Origin: GCA-2733415 sp049614485
GTDB lineage: Bacteria; Bacteroidota; Bacteroidia; Flavobacteriales; Flavobacteriaceae
NCBI GenBank assembly: GCA_049614485.1
Contig: JBMZDR010000005.1
Span: 1 to 64,000, forward strand
DNA length: 64,000 nt
Direction: 5' to 3'
Shown: positions 6,702-15,262 of the stretch, piece after piece
Numbering within the stretch: position 1 is the first letter of the stretch
Layout of the letters: the number at the start of each line of letters is the position of its first letter
Program-made: the position numbers and the translations under genes
The notes under the pieces: generated by a model
Database searches by the model: none
What the model was told of the DNA's origin: nothing
The model's input: the letters and a program-made list of their open reading frames with translations, nothing else

Positions 6702-8294
6702 ATGAAAACATCAATTTTCTCAAATTTAAAAAACGACTTACCAGCTAGTATTGTCGTATTCTTTGTAGCATTACCCCTGTGTTTAGGAATTGCATTAGCT
6801 AGTGGCGCACCACTTTTTTCAGGTTTAATTGCTGGAATTATTGGTGGTGTTATTGTAGGTGGCTTAAGTGGCTCAAATATTGGAGTTAGTGGTCCTGCAG
6901 CTGGTTTAGCAGCAATTGTACTAACAGCCATAGGAACTTTAGGCGGGTATGAAAACTTTTTAGTTGCAGTAGTACTAGGAGGTATTATACAACTCGTTTT
7001 TGGACTCCTGAAAGCAGGAATTATTGGATACTATTTCCCTTCATCTGTAATTAAAGGGATGCTTACTGGTATTGGTATTATAATAATTTTAAAGCAAATA
7101 CCACACTTTTTTGGTTATGATGCAGACCCTGAGGGTGATTTTTCATTTATGCAAACAGACGGCGAAAATACGTTTTCAAGTATTTTAAACACTTTTAAAT
7201 ACATCCAGCCTGGTTCTGCTTTAATTGGAATGATAGGATTAGCAATTTTATTATTATGGGATAAAGTGCTTACAAAAAAATCAAAAGTATTTCAAATTAT
7301 TCAAGGGCCTCTTGTAGCAGTAGCTCTAGGAATATTATTTTTCAGTCTTACTCAAACAAACAGCACTCTAGCTATTGCACAATCTCATTTAGTTAGTGTA
7401 CCTGTTCCTGATGATTTTAGTTCGTTCATAGGACAATTTAGCTTCCCTAATTTTAGTGCCATTACCAATTCTGAAGTTTGGGTGGTTGCCTTTACCATTG
7501 CTTTAGTAGCAAGTTTAGAAACCTTACTTTGTGTAGAGGCTACAGATAAGATTGACCCTGAAAAAAACGTAACCCCAACAAACCGCGAGTTACTAGCACA
7601 AGGTACAGGTAACATTATATCTGGTTTAATTGGAGGGTTACCTATCACACAAGTAATTGTACGTAGTTCAGCAAACATACAGTCTGGAGGAAAAACAAAG
7701 TTATCTGCAATAATACACGGTTTTCTACTTCTAATTTCAGTAATTATTATTCCTAAATTATTAAACATGATTCCGCTTTCTGTACTAGCAGCAATCTTAC
7801 TAATTGTAGGTTACAAATTGGCAAAGCCTGCACTTTTTGTAAAAATGTTTAACTTAGGATGGAAGCAATTTATACCATTTACAGTAACGGTATTAGGTAT
7901 TGTCTTTATCGATTTATTATACGGTATCGGTTTAGGTTTAGCAGTAGGAATTGTAGTTATTTTAATTAAAAGCTACCAAAACTCACACTTTTTACACATT
8001 GAAGATAAAAGTAATGGGCAGCACAAAATAAAAATGACCCTAGCAGAAGAAGTTACTTTTTTCAACAAAGGTGCCATTCTAAAAGAGCTAGAAAACTTAT
8101 CTGAAAACACTTATTTGGAACTAGATGTTAGAAAAACAAGATACCTAGATAACGATATTATTGAAATTTTAGAGGACTTTGCCTTTAAAGCCAAAGAACG
8201 CAATATTAACATCAAATTAATATCTGAACGCGGTACAATTGAAAACCCGCCTAGCTACTTACAGTTTTTCAAACTAAGACCTGCAACAGCATAA
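6702..8294 (+). CDS. SulP-family anion transporter, probably bicarbonate
   Basis: 530 residues. The first 420 or so are hydrophobic with many membrane helices and start with the family phrase DLPASIVVFFVALPLCLGIA. A C-terminal STAS domain (about residues 435-525) contains YLELDVRKTRYLDNDIIEIL. SulP proteins carry sulfate, bicarbonate or other anions. The carbonic anhydrase gene 36 bp downstream favours bicarbonate/CO2 handling or pH control over sulfate; the substrate is therefore inferred. Expression is likely controlled by the divergent TetR protein. Confidence 0.88.
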   Translation: MKTSIFSNLKNDLPASIVVFFVALPLCLGIALASGAPLFSGLIAGIIGGVIVGGLSGSNIGVSGPAAGLAAIVLTAIGTLGGYENFLVAVVLGGIIQLVFGLLKAGIIGYYFPSSVIKGMLTGIGIIIILKQIPHFFGYDADPEGDFSFMQTDGENTFSSILNTFKYIQPGSALIGMIGLAILLLWDKVLTKKSKVFQIIQGPLVAVALGILFFSLTQTNSTLAIAQSHLVSVPVPDDFSSFIGQFSFPNFSAITNSEVWVVAFTIALVASLETLLCVEATDKIDPEKNVTPTNRELLAQGTGNIISGLIGGLPITQVIVRSSANIQSGGKTKLSAIIHGFLLLISVIIIPKLLNMIPLSVLAAILLIVGYKLAKPALFVKMFNLGWKQFIPFTVTVLGIVFIDLLYGIGLGLAVGIVVILIKSYQNSHFLHIEDKSNGQHKIKMTLAEEVTFFNKGAILKELENLSENTYLELDVRKTRYLDNDIIEILEDFAFKAKERNINIKLISERGTIENPPSYLQFFKLRPATA

Positions 8295-8330
8295 AAAAGA
8301 GTAACTTTAACAACATAAACAAACACTATT

Positions 8331-8960
8331 ATGAAAGCACATACTAAAGAAACACAAGCAGCAATTACACCTGATAATGCGGTGCAACTTTTAAAAGAAG
8401 GAAATCTACGTTTTCAAGAAAATTTAAAAGCAGACAGAAATTTACTTGAACAAGTTAGTGACACCAGTAAAGGACAATATCCTTTTGCCACTATTTTAAG
8501 TTGTATTGACTCTAGAGTATCTTCTGAATTAATTTTCGATCAAGGTATTGGTGATATTTTTAGTGCAAGAGTTGCGGGTAACTTTGTGAATACTGATATT
8601 TTAGGTAGCATGGAGTTTGCTTGTAAATTAGCCGGAACTAAAGTAATCTTAGTCCTAGGACACACCAGCTGTGGTGCAGTAAAAGGAGCTTGTGACGATG
8701 CTAAATTAGGGAACCTAACCAGCATGCTTGACAATATAAAGCCAGCAGTAAACGCTGTTAAAACCCCTATTGAAGCAAACTTAAGAAACTCATCTAACAT
8801 TGATTTTGTAAACGATGTTGCTACCAAAAATGTGAGCTTAACTATTGACCGAATTTTAAAAGAAAGCGATGTTCTTGCTGAAATGCAAAGAAACGGTGAA
8901 ATTAAAATTGTTGGCGCTATGTATGACATACACACAGGAGTGGTAACTTTTAATGAGTAA
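8331..8960 (+). CDS. Beta-class carbonic anhydrase
   Basis: 209 residues; interconverts CO2 and bicarbonate. The zinc site is complete: Cys58, Asp60 and Arg62 in SCIDSR, and His111 and Cys114 in GHTSCGAVKGA. No export signal is visible, so it should be cytoplasmic. Directly follows the SulP transporter, as in many marine bacteria where transport and hydration of inorganic carbon are paired. Confidence 0.93.
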   Translation: MKAHTKETQAAITPDNAVQLLKEGNLRFQENLKADRNLLEQVSDTSKGQYPFATILSCIDSRVSSELIFDQGIGDIFSARVAGNFVNTDILGSMEFACKLAGTKVILVLGHTSCGAVKGACDDAKLGNLTSMLDNIKPAVNAVKTPIEANLRNSSNIDFVNDVATKNVSLTIDRILKESDVLAEMQRNGEIKIVGAMYDIHTGVVTFNE

Positions 8961-8972
8961 TTATATTTGTTA

Positions 8973-9647
8973 ATGAGAAAAATACAATTTAAAAATACTA
9001 AACTGGCAGCCTTAATCTTTGCATTACTGCTGCCAGTTTTTGCGTACAGCCAAGACAGTAATTTTGGAAACTGGTTAATCTATATTGGTAATAAAAAAAT
9101 CAATAACAAATGGAACCTTCATCATGAAGTACAGTACCGAAACTATAATGCCATAGGTGATTTAGAACAATTGTTACTCCGTACAGGACTAGGATACACC
9201 TTTAATGAAAAGAAAAATAACGTATTGTTAGGCTATGGCTATATCTTATCTGAAAACTACTTTGATACTACTGATAAAAAAAACAGTGTAAATGAACATA
9301 GAGTTTTTCAACAGTTTACTTCAAAACAACAAATAGGAAAAATCAACCTAAGCCATCGTTACCGTTTTGAACAACGCTTTATTGAAGACGATTTTAAAAT
9401 GCGCTTTCGTTATTTTTTAGGACTTAACATACCGCTTACCAAAAAGGAAAAACACAATTATTATGTTTCAGCTTACAATGAAATATTTTTGAATACAAAA
9501 TCAGCTGTTTTTGACCGAAATCGACTTTTTGGAGGAATTGGCTTTAAGGTTAATAAAAGTATCAAAATAGAAGCAGGCTATATGAATCAATTTTTTGAAA
9601 ATAGCGGCAGAGACCAGTTTAACATTATTACTTTTGTAAACTTTTAA
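8973..9647 (+). CDS. DUF2490-type outer-membrane beta-barrel protein
   Basis: 224 residues from the ATG at 8973; the TTG six bases upstream would add two residues and is less likely. Signal peptide ends near VFAYSQ. The mature part has alternating aromatic strands typical of a small porin-like barrel (LHHEVQYRNY, LLLRTGLGYTF, LSHRYRFEQR) and ends in Phe, as outer-membrane proteins do. It follows the carbonic anhydrase by 12 bp, so it is probably in the same operon. Function unknown. Confidence 0.75.
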   Translation: MRKIQFKNTKLAALIFALLLPVFAYSQDSNFGNWLIYIGNKKINNKWNLHHEVQYRNYNAIGDLEQLLLRTGLGYTFNEKKNNVLLGYGYILSENYFDTTDKKNSVNEHRVFQQFTSKQQIGKINLSHRYRFEQRFIEDDFKMRFRYFLGLNIPLTKKEKHNYYVSAYNEIFLNTKSAVFDRNRLFGGIGFKVNKSIKIEAGYMNQFFENSGRDQFNIITFVNF

Positions 9648-9671
9648 AACTTATACTTTATAAATTCAAGT

Positions 9672-9719
9672 AAAGAAGTTCTATAACTGTTTTCTTAAAT
9701 AGAATTATAGAACTTCTTT
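9672..9719. terminator. Bidirectional terminator between convergent genes
   Basis: AAAGAAGTTCTATAA and TTATAGAACTTCTTT form a perfect 15-bp stem. It serves the plus-strand operon and overlaps the end of the minus-strand gene at 9705. Confidence 0.7.
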
Positions 9720-10157
9720 AATAGCATATGTTATGCTATTAAAAACAGCTACCTCACCAACGCTTTTACCTATAAGTTGTTTTCCAATAGGGCTAATTGT
9801 TGCAATACCGTAAAATAGTTCGTCTTCTAACTTTAACTCACCAACACTAATCGCTAGGTAAAAATTTCTCTTGTCCGTTTTTACAATACTTCCTAACTTA
9901 ACTACATCTGTAGTAGCTGTAACAGGAACCCTAGTTAATTTTTGTTGTTGTTGCTCAATTGCTTTCAGCTGATTGCCCGCCTTTTCCCTTTCCAACTGCA
10001 ACATAGCTCTTCCTGTTTCATGCTTATCACCAGCGGAACTTTTAGTTTCTGATTGTAATGATTCTTGAATGTTATCAATCCTACTAATTACGGTAGCAAG
10101 CCGATCATCTAAAAACCGCTGACACTCATGATGTAATTGTTCTTTTATAGTCATCAT
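9705..10157 (-). CDS. GreA/GreB-like transcription elongation factor relative
   Basis: 150 residues. An N-terminal helical hairpin (about 1-80, with the linker SAGDKHETGRA) and a C-terminal FKBP-like beta domain (about 85-150, with ISPIGKQLIGKSVGE) are arranged as in Gre factors. These proteins bind RNA polymerase through the C-terminal domain. The acidic tip residues of the coiled coil differ from classical GreA, so transcript cleavage is uncertain. Such proteins are sometimes mislabelled '3-oxoacyl-ACP synthase'. Overlaps the next minus-strand gene start by 4 bp. Confidence 0.7.
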   Translation of the reverse strand: MMTIKEQLHHECQRFLDDRLATVISRIDNIQESLQSETKSSAGDKHETGRAMLQLEREKAGNQLKAIEQQQQKLTRVPVTATTDVVKLGSIVKTDKRNFYLAISVGELKLEDELFYGIATISPIGKQLIGKSVGEVAVFNSITYAIKEVL

Positions 10158-11266
10158 ACCAAATCAGCTAGTTCACTACCTATCAAACTTCCAATTGCAA
10201 CACCCATACCTCCTAAACGCACACCACAATACACATGTGCGGAGAGTTGTTTTACGATGGCTTTTTTCTGATTTCCAACCCCCATAACACCTGTCCACCT
10301 ATGGTCTATTTCAAAAGCTGTGTTTGGTAAAATTGTTTCCTTTAAATGTAACTCTAAGCTATTTTGAATTATACTTGAGGTTTCCATAACTGTGGTTTCT
10401 TCACCTTTAATATCTAAATTTCTTCCACCACCAAAGAGCACACGATTATTGATATTCCTGAAATAATAATACCCCTCATCAAAATGAAAGGTGCCTTTAA
10501 TGTGTAAATCCTCTATTGGCTTTGTAATTAACACTTGAGCGCGTGCGGGCACAACATCTTCTTCTAATAATTGTTTTGCAAAACCATTGGTAGCAATAAG
10601 CAACTTTCCTGTTTTAAAACTAAAGTCAGAATCAAAAACAACTTCAACAGAATTTGAGCGTTCTGAAAAAGACGTCACCGTTGCATTATTAAGTATTTTG
10701 ATGTGTTTTGACTGTGCAAATTGAAGTAAAGCGGCCATCATTTTACCCGTATCAATTTGTCCTTCAAACTGATTGAACACATAGTTTTCTTTAATGCCCT
10801 TAAAGTTAAATTTGTTAGCCATCAAACTAAATACATCATTCTTGAATATTGGGAATAATAACTTATTTGTATATTCTAATTGGTCTTTACAATCTTCAAA
10901 CAAGTTATTTGAATTTGAAAACAATTCATAGCTTCCATGTTGCTGAAAATCTATAGTTTGATCACCTAATGTACTGCGAAGTAATTCTAAGCCCTTCCAG
11001 CGCTTTTCTACCAACTGCAGAACTTCGTCTTCAGAATGTGACTTTAAATCAGACAGCACCTCTGAAATGCTCCCAAAACAGGCGAAACCAGCATTTTTTG
11101 TACTTGCCCCTTGAGGCAACAAACCACGCTCTAAAACTAATATTTTAGCTTTTGGATGGTTGTTACGTAAATTCAATGCCGTAGTTAAGCCCACAATACC
11201 ACTTCCAACAATTGTGAAATCAACATTAGAAAACCACTCTTCTTTTTCCCAGTAACTTAGATTCAT
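10154..11266 (-). CDS. FAD-dependent oxidoreductase of the DAO family
   Basis: 370 residues, cytoplasmic. The Rossmann motif FTIVGSGIVGLTTALNLR is at about residues 17-34, followed by VLERG. Near the C-terminus are HRWTGVMGVGNQKKAIV and GVRLGGMGVAIGSLIGSELA, the second FAD-contacting region of the D-amino acid oxidase/glycine oxidase group. The amine or amino acid substrate cannot be told. Upstream of the GreA-like gene with a 4-bp overlap, so co-expressed. Confidence 0.8.
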   Translation of the reverse strand: MNLSYWEKEEWFSNVDFTIVGSGIVGLTTALNLRNNHPKAKILVLERGLLPQGASTKNAGFACFGSISEVLSDLKSHSEDEVLQLVEKRWKGLELLRSTLGDQTIDFQQHGSYELFSNSNNLFEDCKDQLEYTNKLLFPIFKNDVFSLMANKFNFKGIKENYVFNQFEGQIDTGKMMAALLQFAQSKHIKILNNATVTSFSERSNSVEVVFDSDFSFKTGKLLIATNGFAKQLLEEDVVPARAQVLITKPIEDLHIKGTFHFDEGYYYFRNINNRVLFGGGRNLDIKGEETTVMETSSIIQNSLELHLKETILPNTAFEIDHRWTGVMGVGNQKKAIVKQLSAHVYCGVRLGGMGVAIGSLIGSELADLV

Positions 11267-11281
11267 AGTTTCAAAAATAAA

Positions 11282-11309
11282 AAAAGCTCCTTAATAAGGA
11301 GCTTTTTAA
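11282..11309. terminator. Terminator after accC
   Basis: AAAAAGCTCCTTA and TAAGGAGCTTTTT form a 12-bp stem between the accC stop (11327) and the oxidoreductase start (11266), separating the two transcription units. Confidence 0.75.
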
Positions 11310-11326
11310 TATATAATAATGAGTAC

Positions 11327-12682
11327 TTATATTGTACTTGTTTTCTTTTCCATTACAAAATCTTCCATAAATTTGGTAGTGTAATTTCCGGAAATATAAT
11401 CTGGATGGTCCATTAATTGCCTGTGGAAAGGAATTGTAGTTTTCACACCTTCAATAACAAACTCATCTAAAGCTCGCTTCATTTTATTAATAGCTTCTTC
11501 TCTTGATTGCGCCGTAGTAATTAGTTTCGCAATCATAGAATCATAATTTGGAGGAATCATATATCCAGCATACACATGCGTATCCAAACGTACACCATGA
11601 CCACCTGGCGCATGTAAGGTTGTAATTTTACCTGGTGACGGTCTGAAATCATGGTATGGATCTTCTGCATTAATTCTACATTCAATTGAATGTAATTGTG
11701 GCAAGTAATGTTTTCCAGAAATTGGAATTCCTGCAGCTACCATAATTTGTTCACGTATTAAATCATGATCAACAACCTGCTCTGTAATAGGGTGTTCAAC
11801 TTGAATACGTGTATTCATTTCCATGAAATAGAAGTTTCTATGTTTGTCTACTAAAAACTCTACTGTTCCAGCACCTTCATATTTAATATATTCTGCGGCT
11901 TTTACTGCAGCTTCTCCCATTCTGTTACGTAAATCATCAGTCATAAACGGAGATGGTGTTTCTTCGGTTAGTTTCTGATGGCGACGTTGAACTGAACAAT
12001 CACGTTCTGATAAATGACATGCTTTTCCTGAAGAATCTCCAACAATTTGAATTTCAATATGCCTTGGTTCTTCAATAAGTTTTTCCATGTACATATCATC
12101 ATTTCCAAATGCTGCTTTAGATTCTTGACGCGCAGAATCCCAGGCATCTCTTAAATCTTCAGCTTTCCAAACAGCACGCATACCTTTACCTCCACCACCT
12201 GCAGAAGCTTTTAGCATTACAGGGTATCCTGTTTCAACGGCTATTTTTTCACAATCTTCAAAAGATGTAATAACACCTTCACTTCCTGGTACACAAGGTA
12301 CACCAGCTTCTATCATGGTCGATTTTGCATTTGCTTTATCACCCATTCTGTCAATCATATCACCAGAAGCACCAATAAATTTAATATCGTGCTCATCACA
12401 AATTCTTGAAAACTTAGCGTTTTCAGATAAGAATCCGTACCCTGGATGAATAGCATCTGCATTTGTAATTTCTGCAGCAGCAATAATGTTTGACATTTTT
12501 AAATACGACTCACTACTTGGCGCGGGACCAATACAAACAGCTTCGTCAGCAAACTTTACGTGTAAACTTTCAGCATCAGCTGTAGAGTATACCGCAACAG
12601 TTTTTATACCCATCTCTTTACATGTTCTGATAACACGCAAAGCGATTTCACCTCTATTGGCGATTAATATTTTTTTAAACAT
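11327..12682 (-). CDS. accC: Biotin carboxylase subunit of acetyl-CoA carboxylase
   Basis: 451 residues, the usual length. Carboxylates the biotin on AccB with ATP and bicarbonate, in fatty acid synthesis. Motifs: KILIANRGEIALRVIR at the start, the ATP-grasp glycine loop ASAGGGGKGMR, and EMNTRIQVEHPITEQV with the catalytic Arg and Glu. A hairpin precedes it and accB lies 58 bp upstream in the same direction. Confidence 0.95.
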   Translation of the reverse strand: MFKKILIANRGEIALRVIRTCKEMGIKTVAVYSTADAESLHVKFADEAVCIGPAPSSESYLKMSNIIAAAEITNADAIHPGYGFLSENAKFSRICDEHDIKFIGASGDMIDRMGDKANAKSTMIEAGVPCVPGSEGVITSFEDCEKIAVETGYPVMLKASAGGGGKGMRAVWKAEDLRDAWDSARQESKAAFGNDDMYMEKLIEEPRHIEIQIVGDSSGKACHLSERDCSVQRRHQKLTEETPSPFMTDDLRNRMGEAAVKAAEYIKYEGAGTVEFLVDKHRNFYFMEMNTRIQVEHPITEQVVDHDLIREQIMVAAGIPISGKHYLPQLHSIECRINAEDPYHDFRPSPGKITTLHAPGGHGVRLDTHVYAGYMIPPNYDSMIAKLITTAQSREEAINKMKRALDEFVIEGVKTTIPFHRQLMDHPDYISGNYTTKFMEDFVMEKKTSTI

Positions 12683-12699
12683 AACCTAAGATGTTAAAA

Positions 12700-12729
12700 A
12701 GTCTCACTTTGATAATTTAAAATGAGACT
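12700..12729 (-). terminator. Hairpin between accB and accC
   Basis: AGTCTCATTTT and AAAGTGAGACT pair on the minus strand and are followed by TTTTTAAC. It looks like a weak terminator or processing stem after accB. Partial termination here would give more biotin carrier than carboxylase; that effect is inferred. Confidence 0.55.
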
Positions 12730-12740
12730 CTGATTTTACA

Positions 12741-13235
12741 TTATGACGGATCAACTAAAAATAATGGTTGATCAAATTCTACTGGAGATGCATCATCAAC
12801 TAAAATTTTAACGATTTTACCTGATACTTCAGATTCAATTTCGTTAAATAATTTCATTGCTTCAATGATACATAACACATCACCTTCTGCGATAGTTTGA
12901 CCTACTTCAACAAACATAGGTTTGTCTGGAGATGGCTTTCTGTACATTGTTCCAATAATTGGTGACTTTACAGTAATGTATTTTGAATCATCAGATGCTG
13001 GAGCAGCAGCTGAAGGCGCTGCAACTTCTGTAGCAACTGGTGCAGCAGCAACTGGTGCTGGAGCAGCTTGCATCATTGGCGCTGAAGCCATTGGCATTTG
13101 TTGTACAATAGTTGTTGCTTCATCACCACCTGTTTTAATAGTGATTTTCACATCTTCCATTTCTAATTTTACTTCGCTTGCTCCTGATTTAGCTACGAAT
13201 TTTATTAAATTTTGAATTTCTTTTAAATCCATCAT
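12741..13235 (-). CDS. accB: Biotin carboxyl carrier protein
   Basis: 164 residues. The C-terminal biotinyl domain has EAMKLFNE with biotin-accepting Lys128. An Ala/Pro-rich linker (about residues 48-82) precedes it and an N-terminal docking segment comes before that, the normal BCCP layout. Starts ATGATGG, so Met2 is an equally good start. Lies 10 bp after fabH in the same direction. Confidence 0.93.
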   Translation of the reverse strand: MMDLKEIQNLIKFVAKSGASEVKLEMEDVKITIKTGGDEATTIVQQMPMASAPMMQAAPAPVAAAPVATEVAAPSAAAPASDDSKYITVKSPIIGTMYRKPSPDKPMFVEVGQTIAEGDVLCIIEAMKLFNEIESEVSGKIVKILVDDASPVEFDQPLFLVDPS

Positions 13236-13244
13236 GAGTTGGTT

Positions 13245-14258
13245 TTATTTGTTGTTGTTTTTTGTGTTGTACGCCCATTTTAAGTATATAGATCCCCAAG
13301 TGAATCCGCCTCCAAATGCTGCAAATACAATATTATCTCCTTTTTTTAATTGGCTTTCAAAATCACTTAACAGTAATGGTAGTGTAGCAGATGTTGTGTT
13401 TCCATAACGCTGAATATTCATTAACACTTTATCATCTTCTAAGCCCATTCTGTTTGATGTAGCATCTATAATACGTTTGTTAGCTTGGTGTGCTACTAAC
13501 CAATTAACGTCATCATGAGTTAAATTATTACGTTTCATGATTTTTTCACTTACATCTGCCATGTTAGATACCGCATATTTAAATACAGTTCTTCCTTCTT
13601 GTTGTACAAAATGTTGTCTGTTTTTTACCGTATCTTCTGATGGTGGTAACAATGACCCTCCGGCATCAATCTTTAAAAAATCTCTTCCTATTCCATCACT
13701 TCTTAAATACTGATCTATGTACCCTAAACCTTCTTCATTTGGTTCAAATAAGACTGCTCCAGCACCATCACCAAAAATGATTGATGTTGCTCTATCTTCA
13801 TAATCAATAATAGAAGACATCATATCAGCCCCAATCAATAATACTTTTTTATAGCGTCCAGATTCTATATATGTTGCTGCCGTAGCAATACCATATAAAA
13901 AACTTGAACATGCCGCGCATAAGTCATAGGCAAAAGCATTTGTTGCGCCAATTTTTGAAGCAACATAAACTCCTGTTGAAGCAACTGGCATATCTGGGGT
14001 AGCTGTAGCTAGAATTACAGCATCAATTTCTTTAGGGTCGAGGTTTGCTTTATCAATTAAGTTTTGGGCTGCTTTAATAGCAAGGTAAGATGTTCCTTCA
14101 CCCTCTTCTTTTTTAAGTAGTCTACGTTCTTTAATACCAGTTCGTGTTGTTATCCATTCATCATTTGTATCAACCAATGTTTCTAAAATTTCATTGGTTA
14201 AAACATAGTCAGGAACGTATCCTCCGACTGCTGTTATTGCTGCAGTTATTTTATTCAT
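13245..14258 (-). CDS. fabH: 3-oxoacyl-ACP synthase III
   Basis: 337 residues starting MNKITAAITAVGGYVPDYVL. A longer frame exists upstream to 14357, but its extra 33 residues overlap the terminator-flanked gap and do not resemble FabH. Starts fatty acid chains by condensing acyl-CoA with malonyl-ACP. The catalytic triad is visible: Cys117 in AACSS, His257 in VAHQANKR and Asn287 in GNTTSATLP. Genes for AccB and AccC follow. Confidence 0.95.
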   Translation of the reverse strand: MNKITAAITAVGGYVPDYVLTNEILETLVDTNDEWITTRTGIKERRLLKKEEGEGTSYLAIKAAQNLIDKANLDPKEIDAVILATATPDMPVASTGVYVASKIGATNAFAYDLCAACSSFLYGIATAATYIESGRYKKVLLIGADMMSSIIDYEDRATSIIFGDGAGAVLFEPNEEGLGYIDQYLRSDGIGRDFLKIDAGGSLLPPSEDTVKNRQHFVQQEGRTVFKYAVSNMADVSEKIMKRNNLTHDDVNWLVAHQANKRIIDATSNRMGLEDDKVLMNIQRYGNTTSATLPLLLSDFESQLKKGDNIVFAAFGGGFTWGSIYLKWAYNTKNNNK

Positions 14259-14380
14259 TTTATAGTTTTCGTTAAAAAAAGAGCTCGAAAACAATGCTTT
14301 TTGCTCTTTTTTGTTCAAAAAGTAATGCAAAGTAACCTCTTTCTGAGAGATATGCAAGTTTTTTGAATTTTATAAAAACA

Positions 14381-14407
14381 AAAAAAACTCTCACTTTCGT
14401 GAGAGTT
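14381..14407 (-). terminator. Terminator after rpmF
   Basis: AACTCTCAC and GTGAGAGTT form a perfect 9-bp stem with a 4-nt loop, followed on the minus strand by eight T. It separates yceD-rpmF from fabH-accB-accC. Confidence 0.8.
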
Positions 14408-14434
14408 AATCTTATATAGGATTCTCTATATTAT

Positions 14435-14638
14435 TTAGTCTTCTACTTCTTCTTCAACAGAATTGTCAATTAAAACCTGACCTCTGTGATATAACTTCCC
14501 TTCGAACCAGTGAGCTCTATGGTATAAGTGTGCTTCACCTGTTGTTGGACAAGTAGCAATTTGAGGTACAGTTGCCTTATAATGAGTTCTTCTTTTATCT
14601 CTTCTAGTTTTTGAGATTTTTCTCTTAGGATGTGCCAT
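14435..14638 (-). CDS. rpmF: Ribosomal protein bL32
   Basis: 67 residues, very basic, starting MAHPKRKISKTRRDKRRTHY, with the conserved HLYHRAHW. Only one Cys (in IATCPTTG) is left of the four-Cys zinc ribbon found in other groups, so this is a zinc-independent form. It has a short acidic tail (NSVEEEVED). Lies 7 bp after yceD. Confidence 0.96.
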   Translation of the reverse strand: MAHPKRKISKTRRDKRRTHYKATVPQIATCPTTGEAHLYHRAHWFEGKLYHRGQVLIDNSVEEEVED

Positions 14639-14645
14639 TTTCTTC

Positions 14646-15173
14646 TTATTTGTCTGTTAATAGATTCTTTAATTTATTCCAACGAGGGTCAATATCGTCT
14701 TTTATTTCCTCGGTATTCTTTATTATTTTATATTCATCAATTTTTGATAATATTTCGGTATCTAACGTGCCGTCTTCAATGCCTGGATGAATTAGTTTTG
14801 AAGGTTTAGCTAACGCAATCATTTCATAAATATACTGTTTCACATCAACCTCATACTCACCATGCGGGAGTATTAAAATTTCTTCATTTTCATCATTGAA
14901 CTCTTCTCCAAACTTTACAATCAAATTTAATTCAGCTTCAACTGGCTGATTAAACGGTTCGTTTGTCAAATCGCAATTTACATTAATGGTACCCTGAGCT
15001 TTAAACTCAAGCTCCATCATTGTTGACTTTTTATTTAACAACATTGCAACTGTTATTGCCACGTCATTAAACTCATCATAACCAAAATAATCAAAGAACG
15101 TTTTTGTTATCTCAAAACTAAAATGATGTTTTCCTTCCTTTAATCCAACAAAAGGGATTATAAACTCTTTCAT
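14646..15173 (-). CDS. YceD family (DUF177) protein
   Basis: 175 residues, soluble and acidic. YceD proteins are almost always encoded just before rpmF and are linked to 23S rRNA accumulation in plants and bacteria. Visible here: FSFEITKTFFDYFG, the conserved single Cys in NVNCDLTNEPFNQPVE, and the family's PHGEYEVDVKQYIYEMI. The four-Cys metal motif of some homologues is absent. Confidence 0.85.
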   Translation of the reverse strand: MKEFIIPFVGLKEGKHHFSFEITKTFFDYFGYDEFNDVAITVAMLLNKKSTMMELEFKAQGTINVNCDLTNEPFNQPVEAELNLIVKFGEEFNDENEEILILPHGEYEVDVKQYIYEMIALAKPSKLIHPGIEDGTLDTEILSKIDEYKIIKNTEEIKDDIDPRWNKLKNLLTDK

Positions 15174-15262
15174 AACTCACTTTTTTGAAAAACAATGATT
15201 TCGAGCGCGCAAAGATAGGAAATAATATTTTACATCCGCGCTAGATATCAACATTTTTTTGT

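Noticed and set aside
8540..8935. Minus-strand frame of 131 codons
   Set aside because: Lies fully opposite the carbonic anhydrase gene, which has its complete zinc site.
12922..13215. Plus-strand frame opposite accB
   Set aside because: Shadow of the Ala/Pro-rich linker of the biotin carrier.
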